From Savagea serpentis (GTDB taxonomy: Bacteria; Bacillota; Bacilli; Bacillales_A; Planococcaceae), in NCBI RefSeq assembly GCF_015351395.1, contig NZ_JADKPV010000008.1, forward strand, positions 1 to 64,000: a stretch of DNA of 64,000 nt, in the 5' to 3' direction. This document shows, in pieces, positions 41,492 to 51,851 of this stretch (its first letter is position 1; every line of letters starts with the position of its first letter). Made by a program: the position numbers and the translations under genes. The notes beneath the pieces are model-generated. The model was not told the origin of the DNA, made no database searches, and worked only from the letters and a program-made list of their open reading frames with translations.

Positions 41492-41508
41492 AAACTAGTC
41501 GTTTTTTT
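41481..41508. terminator. Terminator between the ylmD-like gene and selO
   Basis: AAACGACTAG pairs with CTAGTCGTTT around a three-base loop, with T run 41502-41508. It overlaps the end of the ylmD-like gene and adjoins the selO stop. Confidence 0.85.
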
Positions 41509-42916
41509 ACGTCCCACAAAAAGTTTGATGCATTCTCGTTTTTTCTTCTTCTGGTAATCGGTATGCCAATTGCTCTTCTGTATATGCGAAAGGTTCTCGA
41601 CTGAATCGAAGCAAGCGTTCTAACAACGTGCGGTCGTTCGTCAATTCCATCCGTTCAATCGCTTGATCGACGAGATGATTGCGCGGAATAAAAGCAGGAT
41701 TCACTTCTTGCATTTTTTGAAGCTCCTGTTCTCTTCCCTCTGTCGTCTGTTTCCATTTCACGTACCAATCTTTCATCTCTTTAGAACACTCTAATTGTAA
41801 ACATTCTTCGTTTTCCACTGTTAAATCACGGAATGTTTCCGTCCAATCGCGCTGTTCACGGCGCATACAGACAAATAATTCATCGAGTAATGCTTCTTCT
41901 CCTTCGTGCAAGGCGAGTTTCTTTCGCATCTCTTCTAGCCAATAATGTTCAAATAAAGAACCGTACGCATTTAATTCACGTTGTGCGATTTCAAGCCCTT
42001 CTTCTCCTTCTCCAAACAAAGGCAATAAGGTTTCGACGAATCTCGCTAAATTCCATCCACCGATTTGAGGTTGGCGACCGTATGCGTATCTTCCTTGCAC
42101 ATCAATCGAACTAAATACAGTATCCAGATCGTATTGATTCATAAAAGCACATGGTCCGTAATCGATCGTCTCTCCGCTAATCGTCATATTGTCTGTGTTC
42201 ATTACACCATGAATAAATCCGACTGCTTGCCATTTCGCAATGAGCGCCGCTTGTCGTTTCATCACTTCACGAAATAGTGAAATGTAACGGTTTTCAGCGT
42301 TATCCACATGTGGATAATGTTTTTGAATCGCATAATCTGCTAAAGCTTTCACGTCTTCACTCGTTCCGTAATGATAAGCATATTGGAACGTTCCGACTCG
42401 CAAATGGCTACTTGCTACTCTGACGACGAGTGCTCCTCGATGAGGGCGTTCGCGCCACACTGTCTCTCCCGTTTCAATGACTGCTAAACTACGTGTTGTG
42501 GAAATGTTTAAATAGAAAAGGGCTTCGCTCATCACATATTCACGCAACATCGGACCGAGTCCTGCTCGTCCATCGCCCCGTCTTGAAAAAGGAGTTTGAC
42601 CGCTTCCTTTTAACTGAAGATCCACAACACCGCGTTCTGTTTCAAGCTCTCCTAACAAGATTGCACGACCATCGCCAAGCATCGTTAAATGACCGAACTG
42701 ATGGCCCATATACGCTTGTGCAAGAGGTTCCCAGCAATCATCTAACTGCGCACCACTCAACTTTAAAAGGCCTGTTTCATCGTGCCAATCGGTTAGTTGT
42801 AATTGTTCAGCGAGCGACTCATTCCACAACACGAAAGAAGGGTCCTTCGCTACACTCGGTAACACATCTTGATAAAACATCCGGGGTAACATACGGTAAC
42901 TCGATGTCCACTTCAT
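41507..42916 (-). CDS. selO: SelO protein adenylyltransferase (AMPylator)
   Basis: A 469-residue pseudokinase-fold enzyme of the SelO/YdiU family, which transfers AMP from ATP to protein hydroxyls in redox control. Seen: YMGHQFGHLTMLGDGRAILLGE, DLQLKGSGQTPFSRRGDGRAGLG (nucleotide loop), GFIHGVMNTDNMTISG (catalytic base and metal Asn/Asp), DYGPCAFM, and the C-terminal CGT where some relatives have selenocysteine. GGAGG precedes the ATG. It is a little shorter than E. coli YdiU (478). Two back-to-back DnaA boxes lie inside (42300-42317). Confidence 0.92.
   Translation of the reverse strand: MKWTSSYRMLPRMFYQDVLPSVAKDPSFVLWNESLAEQLQLTDWHDETGLLKLSGAQLDDCWEPLAQAYMGHQFGHLTMLGDGRAILLGELETERGVVDLQLKGSGQTPFSRRGDGRAGLGPMLREYVMSEALFYLNISTTRSLAVIETGETVWRERPHRGALVVRVASSHLRVGTFQYAYHYGTSEDVKALADYAIQKHYPHVDNAENRYISLFREVMKRQAALIAKWQAVGFIHGVMNTDNMTISGETIDYGPCAFMNQYDLDTVFSSIDVQGRYAYGRQPQIGGWNLARFVETLLPLFGEGEEGLEIAQRELNAYGSLFEHYWLEEMRKKLALHEGEEALLDELFVCMRREQRDWTETFRDLTVENEECLQLECSKEMKDWYVKWKQTTEGREQELQKMQEVNPAFIPRNHLVDQAIERMELTNDRTLLERLLRFSREPFAYTEEQLAYRLPEEEKTRMHQTFCGT
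42300..42317. other. Two perfect DnaA boxes, back to back
   Basis: TTATCCACA (42300-42308) and TGTGGATAA (42309-42317) form an 18-bp perfect palindrome inside selO. Each half is the consensus DnaA box. Confidence 0.6.
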
Positions 42917-42933
42917 CTCTTTAACCTCCTAGG

Positions 42934-42966
42934 GAAAAAAAGACCGTCTCTTTTAGGAGACAGCCT
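42934..42966 (-). terminator. Terminator after mqo
   Basis: On the minus strand GGCTGTCTC pairs with GAGACGGTC (two G-U pairs) around CTAAAA, followed by seven T. Confidence 0.8.
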
Positions 42967-42972
42967 TTCGTT

Positions 42973-44454
42973 TTATTTCGTTAATTTTAATGATTTTGAT
43001 GTCGCTTCATGCACTTCTTTAAATAACTCTGGGTTTTCAGAAAGTGCGACACCATAGGATGGAATCATTTCTTTAATTTTCGGTTCCCACTCTTGCATTT
43101 CTTCTGGGAAGCAACGGTTCATCACATCAAGCATGACGTGAACGGCTGTTGAAGCACCTGGTGAAGCACCGAGTAATGCCGCAACTGTTCCTGCTTCATC
43201 CGTCACAACTTCCGTACCGAATTGGAGCTTACCTTTTTCTTCAGGTGTATCTTTAATGACTTGGACACGTTGACCCGCAACGATTAATTCCCAATCTTCT
43301 TCTTTCGCATCTGGAATGAATGAACGTAATTCTTCCATACGTTGTTCTTTCGATTGCGCTAATTGTTCGACTAAATATTTCGTCAAGCCCATATTTTTAG
43401 CACCACATGCAAGCATCGTTACTAAGTTGTTCGGTTTAACAGAGCCGAATAAGTCCATATTCGATCCTGTTTTTAAGAACTTCGGTGAGAAACCTGCGAA
43501 CGGTCCGAATAATAATGACTTTTCTTTATCGATATAGCGTGTGTCTAAGTGTGGAACGGACATCGGAGGCGCACCAACCGCTGCTTTTCCGTACACTTTT
43601 GCATTATGCTTTTCAACGATTTCTGGATTGTTACAAACCATGAAGATTCCGCTAATTGGGAAGCCTCCGATTTGTTTACTTTCCGGAATACCTGTCTTCT
43701 GAAGTAATGGTAAGCTTCCGCCGCCACCACCGATAAAGAGGAATTTCGCTGATTGGAATTTACGAATATTGTTTTTCGTATCTAAAATCTTTAAGTCCCA
43801 ACGACCGTCTGGACGGCGTGTAATATCTTCAACGACGTGATTATATTCAACGTCTACACCTTGCTGCTCAAGATTATCGAACATCATACGTGTCAGTGAC
43901 CCAAAGTTAACATCTGTTCCGATATCAATTTTTGTCGCAGCGAGCGGTTCACTTGCTGTACGGTTTTCCATCATCAATGGAAGCCATTCTTTTAATTTTT
44001 CAAGGTCATCCGAAAATTCCATCCCTTTAAAGAGTGGATTTTGAATCATCGTTTCATAACGATTTTTCAAGAAACGGACATTGTCTTCCCCTTGAACATA
44101 GCTAACGTGAGGAAGTGGCATAATAAAATCTTCTGGATTTTTGATAAGACCTTGTTCAACTAAGTAAGACCAAAATTGACGAGACACTTGGAATTGTTCG
44201 TTCACTGAAATAGCTTTGCTCATATCGATTGAACCATCTTCTAATTCCTTCGTGTAGTTCAACTCACATAATGCAGCGTGCCCTGTCCCAGCGTTATTTA
44301 ATTCATGTGAACTTTCTTCTCCTGCAGCGTCTAGCTTCTCAAATACTGTGATGTTCCATTCTGGTGCGAGTTGCTTTAAAAGAGTTCCTAATGTAGCACT
44401 CATGACACCAGCGCCGATTAAAATAACGTCTGTATTCATCTGTTGATTAGTCAT
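42973..44454 (-). CDS. mqo: Malate:quinone oxidoreductase
   Basis: A 493-residue FAD enzyme that oxidises malate to oxaloacetate and passes electrons to menaquinone at the membrane. FAD-binding [20 protein letters not shown], then [50 protein letters not shown] and [14 protein letters not shown] are diagnostic of Mqo. ATG 44454 has AAGGAAGG upstream; the in-frame extension to 44508 has no ribosome site. It is monocistronic, with its terminator at 42934. Confidence 0.95.
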   Translation of the reverse strand: MTNQQMNTDVILIGAGVMSATLGTLLKQLAPEWNITVFEKLDAAGEESSHELNNAGTGHAALCELNYTKELEDGSIDMSKAISVNEQFQVSRQFWSYLVEQGLIKNPEDFIMPLPHVSYVQGEDNVRFLKNRYETMIQNPLFKGMEFSDDLEKLKEWLPLMMENRTASEPLAATKIDIGTDVNFGSLTRMMFDNLEQQGVDVEYNHVVEDITRRPDGRWDLKILDTKNNIRKFQSAKFLFIGGGGGSLPLLQKTGIPESKQIGGFPISGIFMVCNNPEIVEKHNAKVYGKAAVGAPPMSVPHLDTRYIDKEKSLLFGPFAGFSPKFLKTGSNMDLFGSVKPNNLVTMLACGAKNMGLTKYLVEQLAQSKEQRMEELRSFIPDAKEEDWELIVAGQRVQVIKDTPEEKGKLQFGTEVVTDEAGTVAALLGASPGASTAVHVMLDVMNRCFPEEMQEWEPKIKEMIPSYGVALSENPELFKEVHEATSKSLKLTK

Positions 44455-44772
44455 CTTTACCTTCCTTACTTTTTTATCGATACTCAAAAGAATCCGAAAA
44501 AAATGCACATTCCTATTCGCTCACGGGTTCTTCTGGAATTGTATAACCTATCCAATAGTTTAACATATTTCATACAAAGAAGTTACGAGAATGATCAACT
44601 TTTCACAATCAATTATGGCAATATGTTTTAGAATAGTATGGTAAAAATAATCTCAACCTTTTTTTACATCGTTTTATCGCGAGATATGCTTATTTAAACA
44701 ATTTCATTCTTATTTCTCAAAAGTCTAAAATAATAATTGAACCTTTTACATTTCATTAACAAATACTAAGAG
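44455..44772. other. Intergenic stretch without a recognisable gene
   Basis: This A+T-rich 318-base interval lies between mqo and the lipoprotein gene, both on the minus strand. It should hold the mqo promoter, but I could not choose a convincing -35/-10 pair. No riboswitch, small RNA or short coding frame with a ribosome site was seen. No hairpin terminator was seen after the lipoprotein gene. Confidence 0.5.
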
Positions 44773-45420
44773 TTAATCGATTTTTTTATAAATAGAAACC
44801 TTCGTTTGATCGTCATCTTTATAATAATTGACTGAAATCAATTGGCCTTCTACGTTAATAAAGTCATATTCTAAATGATTATCAGGACCATCATGCTCAA
44901 CACTTTCTTCATCATTCACTTCAAAAGTCGTGACATCGAACAAAGCATAATCCTCTTCTTCTTTCACTAAATCATATTCGTCATATTGATCACGTTCTGA
45001 CTTTGCAAAATCGCCATTGTCATTGTAATACAATTTTTTGAACGCTTTATAATTCGTTTCGTCAAGGTTTCGTTCACGTAAAATTTGATTGTCTTTAAAT
45101 TGATATTGATATTTTCGCGTCACTTCACGATACAACTCTCCCGTATCGCTATAGTAATGACGGTTATAAGACTCATATGTACCATTGCTCTTTAATGTAA
45201 TCGTCTTTGATCCCGTATAATCTTCTAACGGAACCGCTTCGTAATCTTCAAAATAGTTCCCTTCTAACTCTCCTTCTGATACTTTCTCGTACGTGCCATA
45301 ATATTCAACGTATTGCTCCGTCTTTCCGCTACTTCCAACTTTCGTGCCGTTCGAAGACGAACAAGCGCCGAGTAATACACTCATGACGATTGCTAAAATC
45401 ATAAATTGACAATTCTTCAT
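44773..45420 (-). CDS. Putative acidic lipoprotein of unknown function
   Basis: A 215-residue exported protein with signal MKNCQFMILAIVMSVLLGAC (lipobox LLGAC) and a Ser/Gly linker. The mature region is rich in Tyr, Asp and Glu, with repeated short segments such as YESYNRHYYSDTGELYRE and KLYYNDNGDFAKS that look like antiparallel beta strands of a text-like tracking repeat. I do not recognise the family. AAAAGGAG precedes the ATG. It follows rlmH on the same strand after 55 bases. Confidence 0.72.
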   Translation of the reverse strand: MKNCQFMILAIVMSVLLGACSSSNGTKVGSSGKTEQYVEYYGTYEKVSEGELEGNYFEDYEAVPLEDYTGSKTITLKSNGTYESYNRHYYSDTGELYREVTRKYQYQFKDNQILRERNLDETNYKAFKKLYYNDNGDFAKSERDQYDEYDLVKEEEDYALFDVTTFEVNDEESVEHDGPDNHLEYDFINVEGQLISVNYYKDDDQTKVSIYKKID

Positions 45421-45475
45421 TTAATACACTCCTTTTTTACGAAGTTAATCATAACATACCACGTGCTGATCATTA

Positions 45476-45955
45476 TTATTTATGATACGGTTCTCCGTTC
45501 ATGATGCGGAACGCGCGGTAGATTTGTTCGACTAAAATGAGGCGCATGAGTTGGTGAGGGAATGTCATTTTGGAGAAGCTGAGCTTTGCGTCTGCTCGCT
45601 TTAATACGTCTTCGTGTATGCCGAGGGATCCTCCGATAATAAACGTAATTTTACTATTGCCATACGTCATGAGTGATTCGATTTCAGAAGAGAGTTGTTC
45701 GCTCGTCCACATCTTTCCTTGCAAGTCGAGCGCGATGACGTATTCTTGTGCACCGATTTTCGCTAAAATGCGCTCTCCTTCTTTTTTCTTCACTAATTCC
45801 ATTTCACTTTCACTCAATTGTTCTGGCGCTTTTTCATCGGGTACTTCAATCATTTTCATCTTCGTATATGCCTGCAGTCTTTTTTCAAATTCAGCGATTC
45901 CTAACTTCAAATACTTTTCTTTTAACTTTCCGACTGAGATGATTGTCATTTGCAT
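45476..45955 (-). CDS. rlmH: 23S rRNA (pseudouridine1915-N3)-methyltransferase
   Basis: A 159-residue SPOUT methyltransferase that methylates pseudouridine 1915 in helix 69 of 23S r[25 protein letters not shown] at the start, [10 protein letters not shown] (SAM site) and [35 protein letters not shown] at the C-terminus are diagnostic. ATG 45955 gives exactly the length of the B. subtilis and S. aureus proteins; GGAGG lies 10 bases upstream. The gene is yydA in B. subtilis, which also has DnaA boxes upstream. Confidence 0.97.
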   Translation of the reverse strand: MQMTIISVGKLKEKYLKLGIAEFEKRLQAYTKMKMIEVPDEKAPEQLSESEMELVKKKEGERILAKIGAQEYVIALDLQGKMWTSEQLSSEIESLMTYGNSKITFIIGGSLGIHEDVLKRADAKLSFSKMTFPHQLMRLILVEQIYRAFRIMNGEPYHK

Positions 45956-45972
45956 AATGTTTTTTCCTCCAC

Positions 45973-46272
45973 TTATCCACAAGTTATCTACATATTGTGG
46001 ATGAATGTATGTTCGCCACTATATGTATGGGTTTTGTAAATGTCTTTAATATTGTGGATAACTTTTTCATTTTTTGAAAATTACTTTCTTTATTCCTTTT
46101 CCATTTTATCGATTCAAGCAAGACATATCAAGCTGTACAACGATTTTAAATCATCTGATAATTCATCTTATTAATTATCCACAATTCGCTTGAGTTATCC
46201 ACATTTACTTTCTTTCCAACAAAAAAACATCGTTTTGTAAATTTTCATTACAAAACGATGTACTGTGGATAA
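45973..46272. other. DnaA-box cluster between rlmH and walJ
   Basis: Five perfect boxes: TTATCCACA at 45973, 46175 and 46195, and TGTGGATAA at 46053 and 46264. Two near-matches: TTATCTACA at 45984 and TGTGGATGA at 45996. No gene occupies 45956-46276. B. subtilis has a DnaA-box cluster upstream of yydA (rlmH) that titrates DnaA and restrains initiation; this looks like its counterpart. Confidence 0.85.
46220..46261 (-). terminator. Terminator of the wal operon
   Basis: A 14-bp perfect stem (46227-46240 with 46248-46261) with a minus-strand T run at 46220-46227. It follows walJ and sits inside the DnaA-box cluster. Confidence 0.88.
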
Positions 46273-46276
46273 CTCT

Positions 46277-47065
46277 TTATACATTCATTAATTTTGTCGG
46301 AATATCCGGATCCGTATCAAATAATTGTACTTGATGATCGACGGGGACATCAAAAGACTGCAATATTTGAGATACGGTCATGCGAGCTAATTCTTTCATA
46401 TTATTATCTTTACTTAAATGCGCTAAAAAGATTTTCGTTTCTTTATCTCCGATGACATCGCTCATCGCCACTGCTGCATCTTCATTTGATACGTGGCCGA
46501 CATCGCTTAAAATTCGATGTTTCACTGACCACGGGTAGCGACACATTTGCAACATACCGACATCATGATTCGATTCAAAGACGAATGCGTCCGCTGCTTG
46601 AATAATGCCTTTCATACGGTCGCTCACATAACCTGTATCCGTAATGATAGCGAGTTTCCGATCATTCGCATGCATCGCATAAAACATCGGGTCTGCGGCG
46701 TCATGGGAGACGCCAAATGATTCAATTTGAAGCCCTCCGAATGATTCGACGCTTTCCATTTTGAAATTGTATTGTAAATCTGACGGGACTTGCCCGATTG
46801 ATTTACTCATCGCAGCCCACGTCTTTTCATTCGCATAAATCGGTAATTTATGTTTACGTGCGAGCACACCGACTCCTTTAATATGGTCGCTATGTTCATG
46901 CGTCACAAAGACCGCTTCTACATCTTCAATAGAGCGACCGATTGCGGTGAGTTGTTCTGTCATTCGTTTGGCGCTAAGTCCAGCATCGATTAAATAACCT
47001 TTGCCTTCATGTTCGACATAGAGCGAATTTCCAGTACTCCCACTCGCTAACACACTAAACTGCAT
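46277..47065 (-). CDS. walJ: WalJ (YycJ) metallo-beta-lactamase-fold exonuclease
   Basis: A 262-residue MBL-fold protein: [27 protein letters not shown], the metal motif [21 protein letters not shown] and [10 protein letters not shown]. YycJ/WalJ proteins are nucleases linked to DNA repair and to coordination of division and replication. Last gene of the walRKHIJ operon, 4 bases after walI, with GAGGAGTG as ribosome site. In B. subtilis and S. aureus an htrA-type protease gene can follow; it is absent here. Confidence 0.95.
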   Translation of the reverse strand: MQFSVLASGSTGNSLYVEHEGKGYLIDAGLSAKRMTEQLTAIGRSIEDVEAVFVTHEHSDHIKGVGVLARKHKLPIYANEKTWAAMSKSIGQVPSDLQYNFKMESVESFGGLQIESFGVSHDAADPMFYAMHANDRKLAIITDTGYVSDRMKGIIQAADAFVFESNHDVGMLQMCRYPWSVKHRILSDVGHVSNEDAAVAMSDVIGDKETKIFLAHLSKDNNMKELARMTVSQILQSFDVPVDHQVQLFDTDPDIPTKLMNV

Positions 47066-47069
47066 TTCG

Positions 47070-47879
47070 TCACTCCTCTATTAATTTTTCTTGCTTTAAG
47101 TCGACAACTTTTCCTTCAATGGCATTGACGAAATAATTTTCAATCACTCCATCTTCGAGCTCTACTTCAACTTGCCAAGTCGGCGCAAACACTTGATTTT
47201 CCGTAAACTGAACAAGCGTCGAATAGCCTAATTTCACTTGTTTTATTGTGGAGTTTGGACGAAGTTGACCTCTCGTCGATAAAGAACTAATCGCTTCAAA
47301 AGGCGTCACTAAATCTTTTTTACGATTAAAACTAACGAATGCATCGAGCATGCGTTGTTCATAACGGTACACTTCACCATCTCGATTGTAATACAATTTT
47401 AATTGGGCACTCGGGCTGTAATAAATCGGTTCATCAAACACTTGTTGAAATAATAGAATGGTATGATTCTCCTCATCTACTTCCCAAACGGTATATTGTT
47501 CTCCCCAATATACATACTTCTCCAAAAACTCTTCTACTTGGTGAAGTTTTCCTGCTGCATTAAAAATAGCATATGGCTTTTCCAATGAAGAACGCAATGT
47601 CGTGTCCTCTTGAATCGTTGGCGTTTGGCCTTTTAATTGTGAGGTAATCTCTTCCGTGAACTTCACGATGTTGGCAGATATATAGGAAGAATCAAACTCC
47701 CCTTGAGGCAAGGCATCATACGTAATATTATCAAGTTTTAATGTTTCTGCGACAGAAACCGAGCCAAGCACTTCGACATTTTTCACTTGATCTTGTTGAT
47801 TGACATACAAAGAATACAAAAAGATATTCACGATGGAAAAGACGATAATAAAAATAGTTTTCGTTTTACCCCAATCCAT
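47070..47879 (-). CDS. walI: WalI (YycI), regulator of the WalK kinase
   Basis: A 269-residue protein with one N-terminal membrane helix ([29 protein letters not shown] is typical of YycI) and an extracellular beta-rich domain. With WalH it forms a transmembrane complex with WalK that lowers or tunes kinase activity. It overlaps the walH end by 14 bases, which suggests translational coupling. Confidence 0.92.
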   Translation of the reverse strand: MDWGKTKTIFIIVFSIVNIFLYSLYVNQQDQVKNVEVLGSVSVAETLKLDNITYDALPQGEFDSSYISANIVKFTEEITSQLKGQTPTIQEDTTLRSSLEKPYAIFNAAGKLHQVEEFLEKYVYWGEQYTVWEVDEENHTILLFQQVFDEPIYYSPSAQLKLYYNRDGEVYRYEQRMLDAFVSFNRKKDLVTPFEAISSLSTRGQLRPNSTIKQVKLGYSTLVQFTENQVFAPTWQVEVELEDGVIENYFVNAIEGKVVDLKQEKLIEE

Positions 47880-49188
47880 AACGTGCCACTCCTGTCTCTT
47901 CTAAATCATAGTGATGCCAAACACCATTTACACTGTAAAACCAAGCAGGAATTAACTTAAAGAGACGATTATCAAAGTCTGGTTGCATAATATATCCGAC
48001 AATCACATCCTCGATCGTTTCTAAATTTACAGAAGGATTACGTTTCATATGTTCAATCACTTCCACTCCTGATGGCAAAGTAATTAAGTTCCGTTCGATT
48101 AACAATGTCGCATCAAATGTATAGTAAGGACGGGTATAACGGAATACACGGCCGTCTCCATACTGTTGCACAATTTCTGTCGATACTTTCGTTTCACTAT
48201 GAACAGGTAAACCTTCAACGAATAATTTAAAACGAGTATAGCGCGTAATGGGATTCATGTACACGTAACGATAATCATCCGTCCATCCTCCATGCTCATT
48301 AATGAAATCGATTGATTGATACAACAATTCGGACGGAATCGAAATTTCATTACTTTCCGCAGAAGGATATACATAATTTAATTGTTTCGTCTGCATATCG
48401 ATGGTCATCAAAGCATGATTGTCCGCATATTCTTCCTGAACGGTTCCAATTTGACTTCGGCGTACCGCATTCGGATCAGAAAATAAAGCATCGCGGAAGC
48501 GTGTCGGTGTAATTTCTTCTTGATAATACATATTTTGATTGATTGTAAGTTTATTTTGTGGAATCGCTAAATACGCAATCGTATTTCCTAATACTTTTTC
48601 ATATACGTCTAGCTCATTTGCCCATGTTAAAAAGAAGTCTTCTGTTCGTTTTAATTGAGGCACGCTCACTGTAGAAGTGTAATAATATTCATGTTTCCGA
48701 TTAATGAAGTGCATTTCTATTTGATCGGCTAGTCTCGTCACGACAAGCCGATCAAACGTGCCTTCTGGTATATTTCCATCTTGAACAGGAATAACATTTT
48801 CAAAAATACGGAAAGGAACTTCACCAAAATAATATAATAAAAGCGATTGGTCTGCATTCATTAATTCATCGACTCGCTCTTTCGTAAACTGTTCACGCTC
48901 TAACGTTAAATCTCGAATCGACCAATCTTTCATCTCTTCAAACAATTCGTTTAGGCGCACTTCTTCATGAGTTCCACGCAATACGTCATTGCGATAAATG
49001 GCTTTATACGGCGTAATTAATTGTTCCACTTTTTTCTTCTCAGCAATGGAAATATCAATCGTCTTCGCAGAATCAAGCGTTTCATGGTTCGGTGTATATG
49101 TCCAAATTGTAAAAGTAAGTGCTACGCTGATCATAACTAAAACGAACAGTAAGACCGATTTAATTGTCTCAATATATTTCAATCCCAT
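47866..49188 (-). CDS. walH: WalH (YycH), regulator of the WalK kinase
   Basis: A 440-residue protein with an N-terminal membrane helix (YIETIKSVLLFVLVMISVALTFTIWTY) and a large extracellular part with the YycH three-domain fold (for example DYRYVYMNPITRYTRFKLFVEGLPV). It partners with WalI at the membrane to adjust WalK. It overlaps walK by 10 bases. GAGGACGGTG precedes the ATG. Confidence 0.93.
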   Translation of the reverse strand: MGLKYIETIKSVLLFVLVMISVALTFTIWTYTPNHETLDSAKTIDISIAEKKKVEQLITPYKAIYRNDVLRGTHEEVRLNELFEEMKDWSIRDLTLEREQFTKERVDELMNADQSLLLYYFGEVPFRIFENVIPVQDGNIPEGTFDRLVVTRLADQIEMHFINRKHEYYYTSTVSVPQLKRTEDFFLTWANELDVYEKVLGNTIAYLAIPQNKLTINQNMYYQEEITPTRFRDALFSDPNAVRRSQIGTVQEEYADNHALMTIDMQTKQLNYVYPSAESNEISIPSELLYQSIDFINEHGGWTDDYRYVYMNPITRYTRFKLFVEGLPVHSETKVSTEIVQQYGDGRVFRYTRPYYTFDATLLIERNLITLPSGVEVIEHMKRNPSVNLETIEDVIVGYIMQPDFDNRLFKLIPAWFYSVNGVWHHYDLEETGVARYGLG

Positions 49189-50999
49189 TCACCGTCCTCA
49201 TGTTGCTCCAAAGGTAATGTGAAAAATATTGTCGTCCCTTTGCCTTCTTCGCTTTCTGCCCAGATCGTACCACCATGCGCTTGAATCATTTCTTTCGCAA
49301 TCGCTAAACCAAGACCCGTTCCACCCATCGCGCGCGAACGTGCACGATCTGCTCGGTAAAAGCGGTCAAAGATACGTTTTACCATATCTTGCGGAATCCC
49401 CATTCCTTCATCTGCTATCGATACGAGTATATCATCCTCGGCTTTTTCAATGCCGAAACGAACTGTACCCCCATCTGGTGAGTATTTTAAAGCATTAGAA
49501 ATAATATTATCAATCACTTGTGTCATTTTATCTGGATCAATTTCTACAAATAGTGATTCATCTGCAAACTGACGTTGGAACTGAACACTTTGAGACTTTG
49601 AAAATTCAAAACGCTCGATAATCGCACTGAAAAACTTATTAAAATCAACAAACTCTCGATTCAATTCGTATTCTTCACTATCCATGCGAGACAATTTTAA
49701 AAGATCATTGACGAGACGAATCATTCGTTCCGTCTCCGTTTGCGTCACATGTAAAAATTTCGGAGCGATTTCTTCATTTTGCCATGCGCCTTCTGCAAGC
49801 GCGTCTAAATAGCTACGCATTGTCGTCAACGGCGTACGTAACTCATGAGAGACATTCGAAACGAATTCTCGACGCTCCATATCAATTTTTTCTTGTTCAG
49901 TATTGTCATGCATGACCGCAATCAATCCTGTAACATAACCCGTTTCTCTTTGCGTGACTGAAAACGCTGCACGCAAAATGTACGGTTCTTCTTCCGTACT
50001 GAAATCGAGAGATAATGACTCTTTCAAATCGATTAAATCTTCAAATGTGTATTCTTTTTCTAAACTGAGCACACTTGTAATCGGACGGTTCAATACGAGC
50101 TCTCGAGTCGTGCGCAACATATCCAAAGCTGAATCATTAATTAAACTGACTCGGCCTTTACGGTCTGTCGCAATGACACCATCGGTCATATTCGATAAGA
50201 CAGAGGCTAATTTACGCCGTTCACTTTCCGTTGTCGATTGAGACTCTTGTAACTGGTTAGTTAAATGGTTAAAAGCGATCGCTAATTGTCCCATCTCATC
50301 ATTTCCATACACTTTTACTTTGCGGGAGAAATTACCTTTTGCCATCGCTTGCGCTTGCTTTCGCATATCTGAAATCGGGCGTGTAATGGTGCGCGCAATA
50401 AATATTCCAATAATGAGTGTAATCGATAATGAAACAGCTGCCCCTACTGCTAAAATCCGGTTGATTTCATCGATTTGTTTATATACCTTTTCAATATTGG
50501 ACTCGACATATAAAGAACCGATCACTTCATCCCCTACAACAATTTGTCGGGTTTGGACGAGCACACGTTTTCCAAGAGTCGGATCAAGCACAATTTTAGA
50601 AGGTGTTTCAGACGTAATCGAACGTTTCAATGTGTCATCAGTCGAACGTTGACCGACGATGGATTGATTGTCTAAAGCGGACGTTGCAACAATCCGGTAT
50701 TTTGAATCAATAACGCGTATTTCATTCATATCTTCTGACGTAAAACTCGAAAGAACGACCCGCAAGCTTTGTTCTAACGTTGGGTCGTTTTCTGTTCGTT
50801 CTCGGAGCATTTCCTCCCGAACACTAAATTCAATTAAGTTCACTCGATCTTCAATTGAAGTCGTAAAATTACGTTTCAGCGTCTGTTCTAATTCTTTTGC
50901 AAAGTATAAACCGATAATTTGCAAAGCGATTAAAATGAGCAAAATGTAAATTAAAACAAACTTCACATGAATCGAGCGGAAAAATGTCACTTTGCGCAT
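49179..50999 (-). CDS. walK: Sensor histidine kinase WalK
   Basis: A 606-residue essential kinase of cell-wall homeostasis. Order: TM1 (about 12-32), extracellular Cache-type domain, TM2 (about 182-203), HAMP, PAS (about 262-365, with VIATDRKGRVSLINDSALDML), HisKA with FVSNVSHELRTPLTTMRSYL, and HATPase N-box DNIISNALKYSPDGG, G1 VSIADEGMGIP and G2 MGGTGLGLAIAK. It phosphorylates WalR. It lies 3 bases after walR and overlaps walH. Confidence 0.97.
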   Translation of the reverse strand: MRKVTFFRSIHVKFVLIYILLILIALQIIGLYFAKELEQTLKRNFTTSIEDRVNLIEFSVREEMLRERTENDPTLEQSLRVVLSSFTSEDMNEIRVIDSKYRIVATSALDNQSIVGQRSTDDTLKRSITSETPSKIVLDPTLGKRVLVQTRQIVVGDEVIGSLYVESNIEKVYKQIDEINRILAVGAAVSLSITLIIGIFIARTITRPISDMRKQAQAMAKGNFSRKVKVYGNDEMGQLAIAFNHLTNQLQESQSTTESERRKLASVLSNMTDGVIATDRKGRVSLINDSALDMLRTTRELVLNRPITSVLSLEKEYTFEDLIDLKESLSLDFSTEEEPYILRAAFSVTQRETGYVTGLIAVMHDNTEQEKIDMERREFVSNVSHELRTPLTTMRSYLDALAEGAWQNEEIAPKFLHVTQTETERMIRLVNDLLKLSRMDSEEYELNREFVDFNKFFSAIIERFEFSKSQSVQFQRQFADESLFVEIDPDKMTQVIDNIISNALKYSPDGGTVRFGIEKAEDDILVSIADEGMGIPQDMVKRIFDRFYRADRARSRAMGGTGLGLAIAKEMIQAHGGTIWAESEEGKGTTIFFTLPLEQHEDGEWD

Positions 51000-51002
51000 G
51001 TT

Positions 51003-51713
51003 TTACTCCTGTTCTGGATCGCGTAAGTAATAACCTACTCCTCGACGTGTCACAATCCACGTCGGATGACTTGGTGTATCTTCAATTTTTTCTCTCAAAC
51101 GACGAATCGTTACGTCCACTGTCCGCACATCTCCAAAGTAATCATATCCCCACACGGTCTGCAATAAATGTTCACGCGTCAATACTTGGCCGATTTGTTT
51201 CGCTAAATAATAAAGCAATTCAAATTCACGATGTGTTAATTCGATTGTTTCTCCACGCTTCATTACTGTATAAGCATCTGGCTGAATTGTTAAAGCACCG
51301 ACTACAATTTCATTCGTTTCTTCCTCAACTTCTTCTGTTTCAGCTTTCATTTGACGACGTAAATTCGCCTTTACACGGGCAATCAGTTCGCGCGTTCCAA
51401 AAGGCTTTGTTACATAATCGTCCGCTCCAAGTTCCAAACCTAGTACTTTATCAATCTCAGAGTCTTTCGCTGTTAACATAATGATTGGAAAATCATGCGT
51501 TTTACGTACTTCGCGACAAACTTCCATCCCATCTCGCTTAGGTAACATAATATCTAGCAACATAATATCTGGTTGAACTTCTTCCACTTTTTGTAGTGCC
51601 TCTTCACCATCATATGCACAAAACACTTGAAACCCTTCTTTTTTTAAATTGAACTCTAATATATCTGCGATTGGCTTTTCGTCATCGACGACCAATATTT
51701 TTTTATCTTGCAT
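51003..51713 (-). CDS. walR: Response regulator WalR
   Basis: A 236-residue OmpR-family regulator. Receiver with acidic Asp10-Asp11, phospho-Asp54 ([12 protein letters not shown]) and Lys in MLTAKDS; the winged helix ends [26 protein letters not shown], the WalR/YycF signature. It binds TGTWAH-N5-TGTWAH sites to control autolysin genes. First gene of the wal operon. A matching box stands before the adjacent M23 peptidase gene. The linker carries an acidic stretch ([10 protein letters not shown]). Confidence 0.97.
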   Translation of the reverse strand: MQDKKILVVDDEKPIADILEFNLKKEGFQVFCAYDGEEALQKVEEVQPDIMLLDIMLPKRDGMEVCREVRKTHDFPIIMLTAKDSEIDKVLGLELGADDYVTKPFGTRELIARVKANLRRQMKAETEEVEEETNEIVVGALTIQPDAYTVMKRGETIELTHREFELLYYLAKQIGQVLTREHLLQTVWGYDYFGDVRTVDVTIRRLREKIEDTPSHPTWIVTRRGVGYYLRDPEQE

Positions 51714-51812
51714 TGTATTATTTCCTTTCTTCGATAACTGTTCTATCTTTTCACTTTATCACTTTTTGACATATTTCGCACGAGAACGCCTTTTATTTTC
51801 TGGGAAATAAAA

Positions 51813-51846
51813 AGAGAATAAGATGATATCATCACCTCATTCTCTC
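51813..51846 (-). terminator. Terminator after the M23 peptidase gene
   Basis: GAGAAT and ATTCTC arms with an inner GATGAT/ATCATC pairing; T run on the minus strand before the walR region. Confidence 0.78.
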
Positions 51847-51851
51847 AATTT

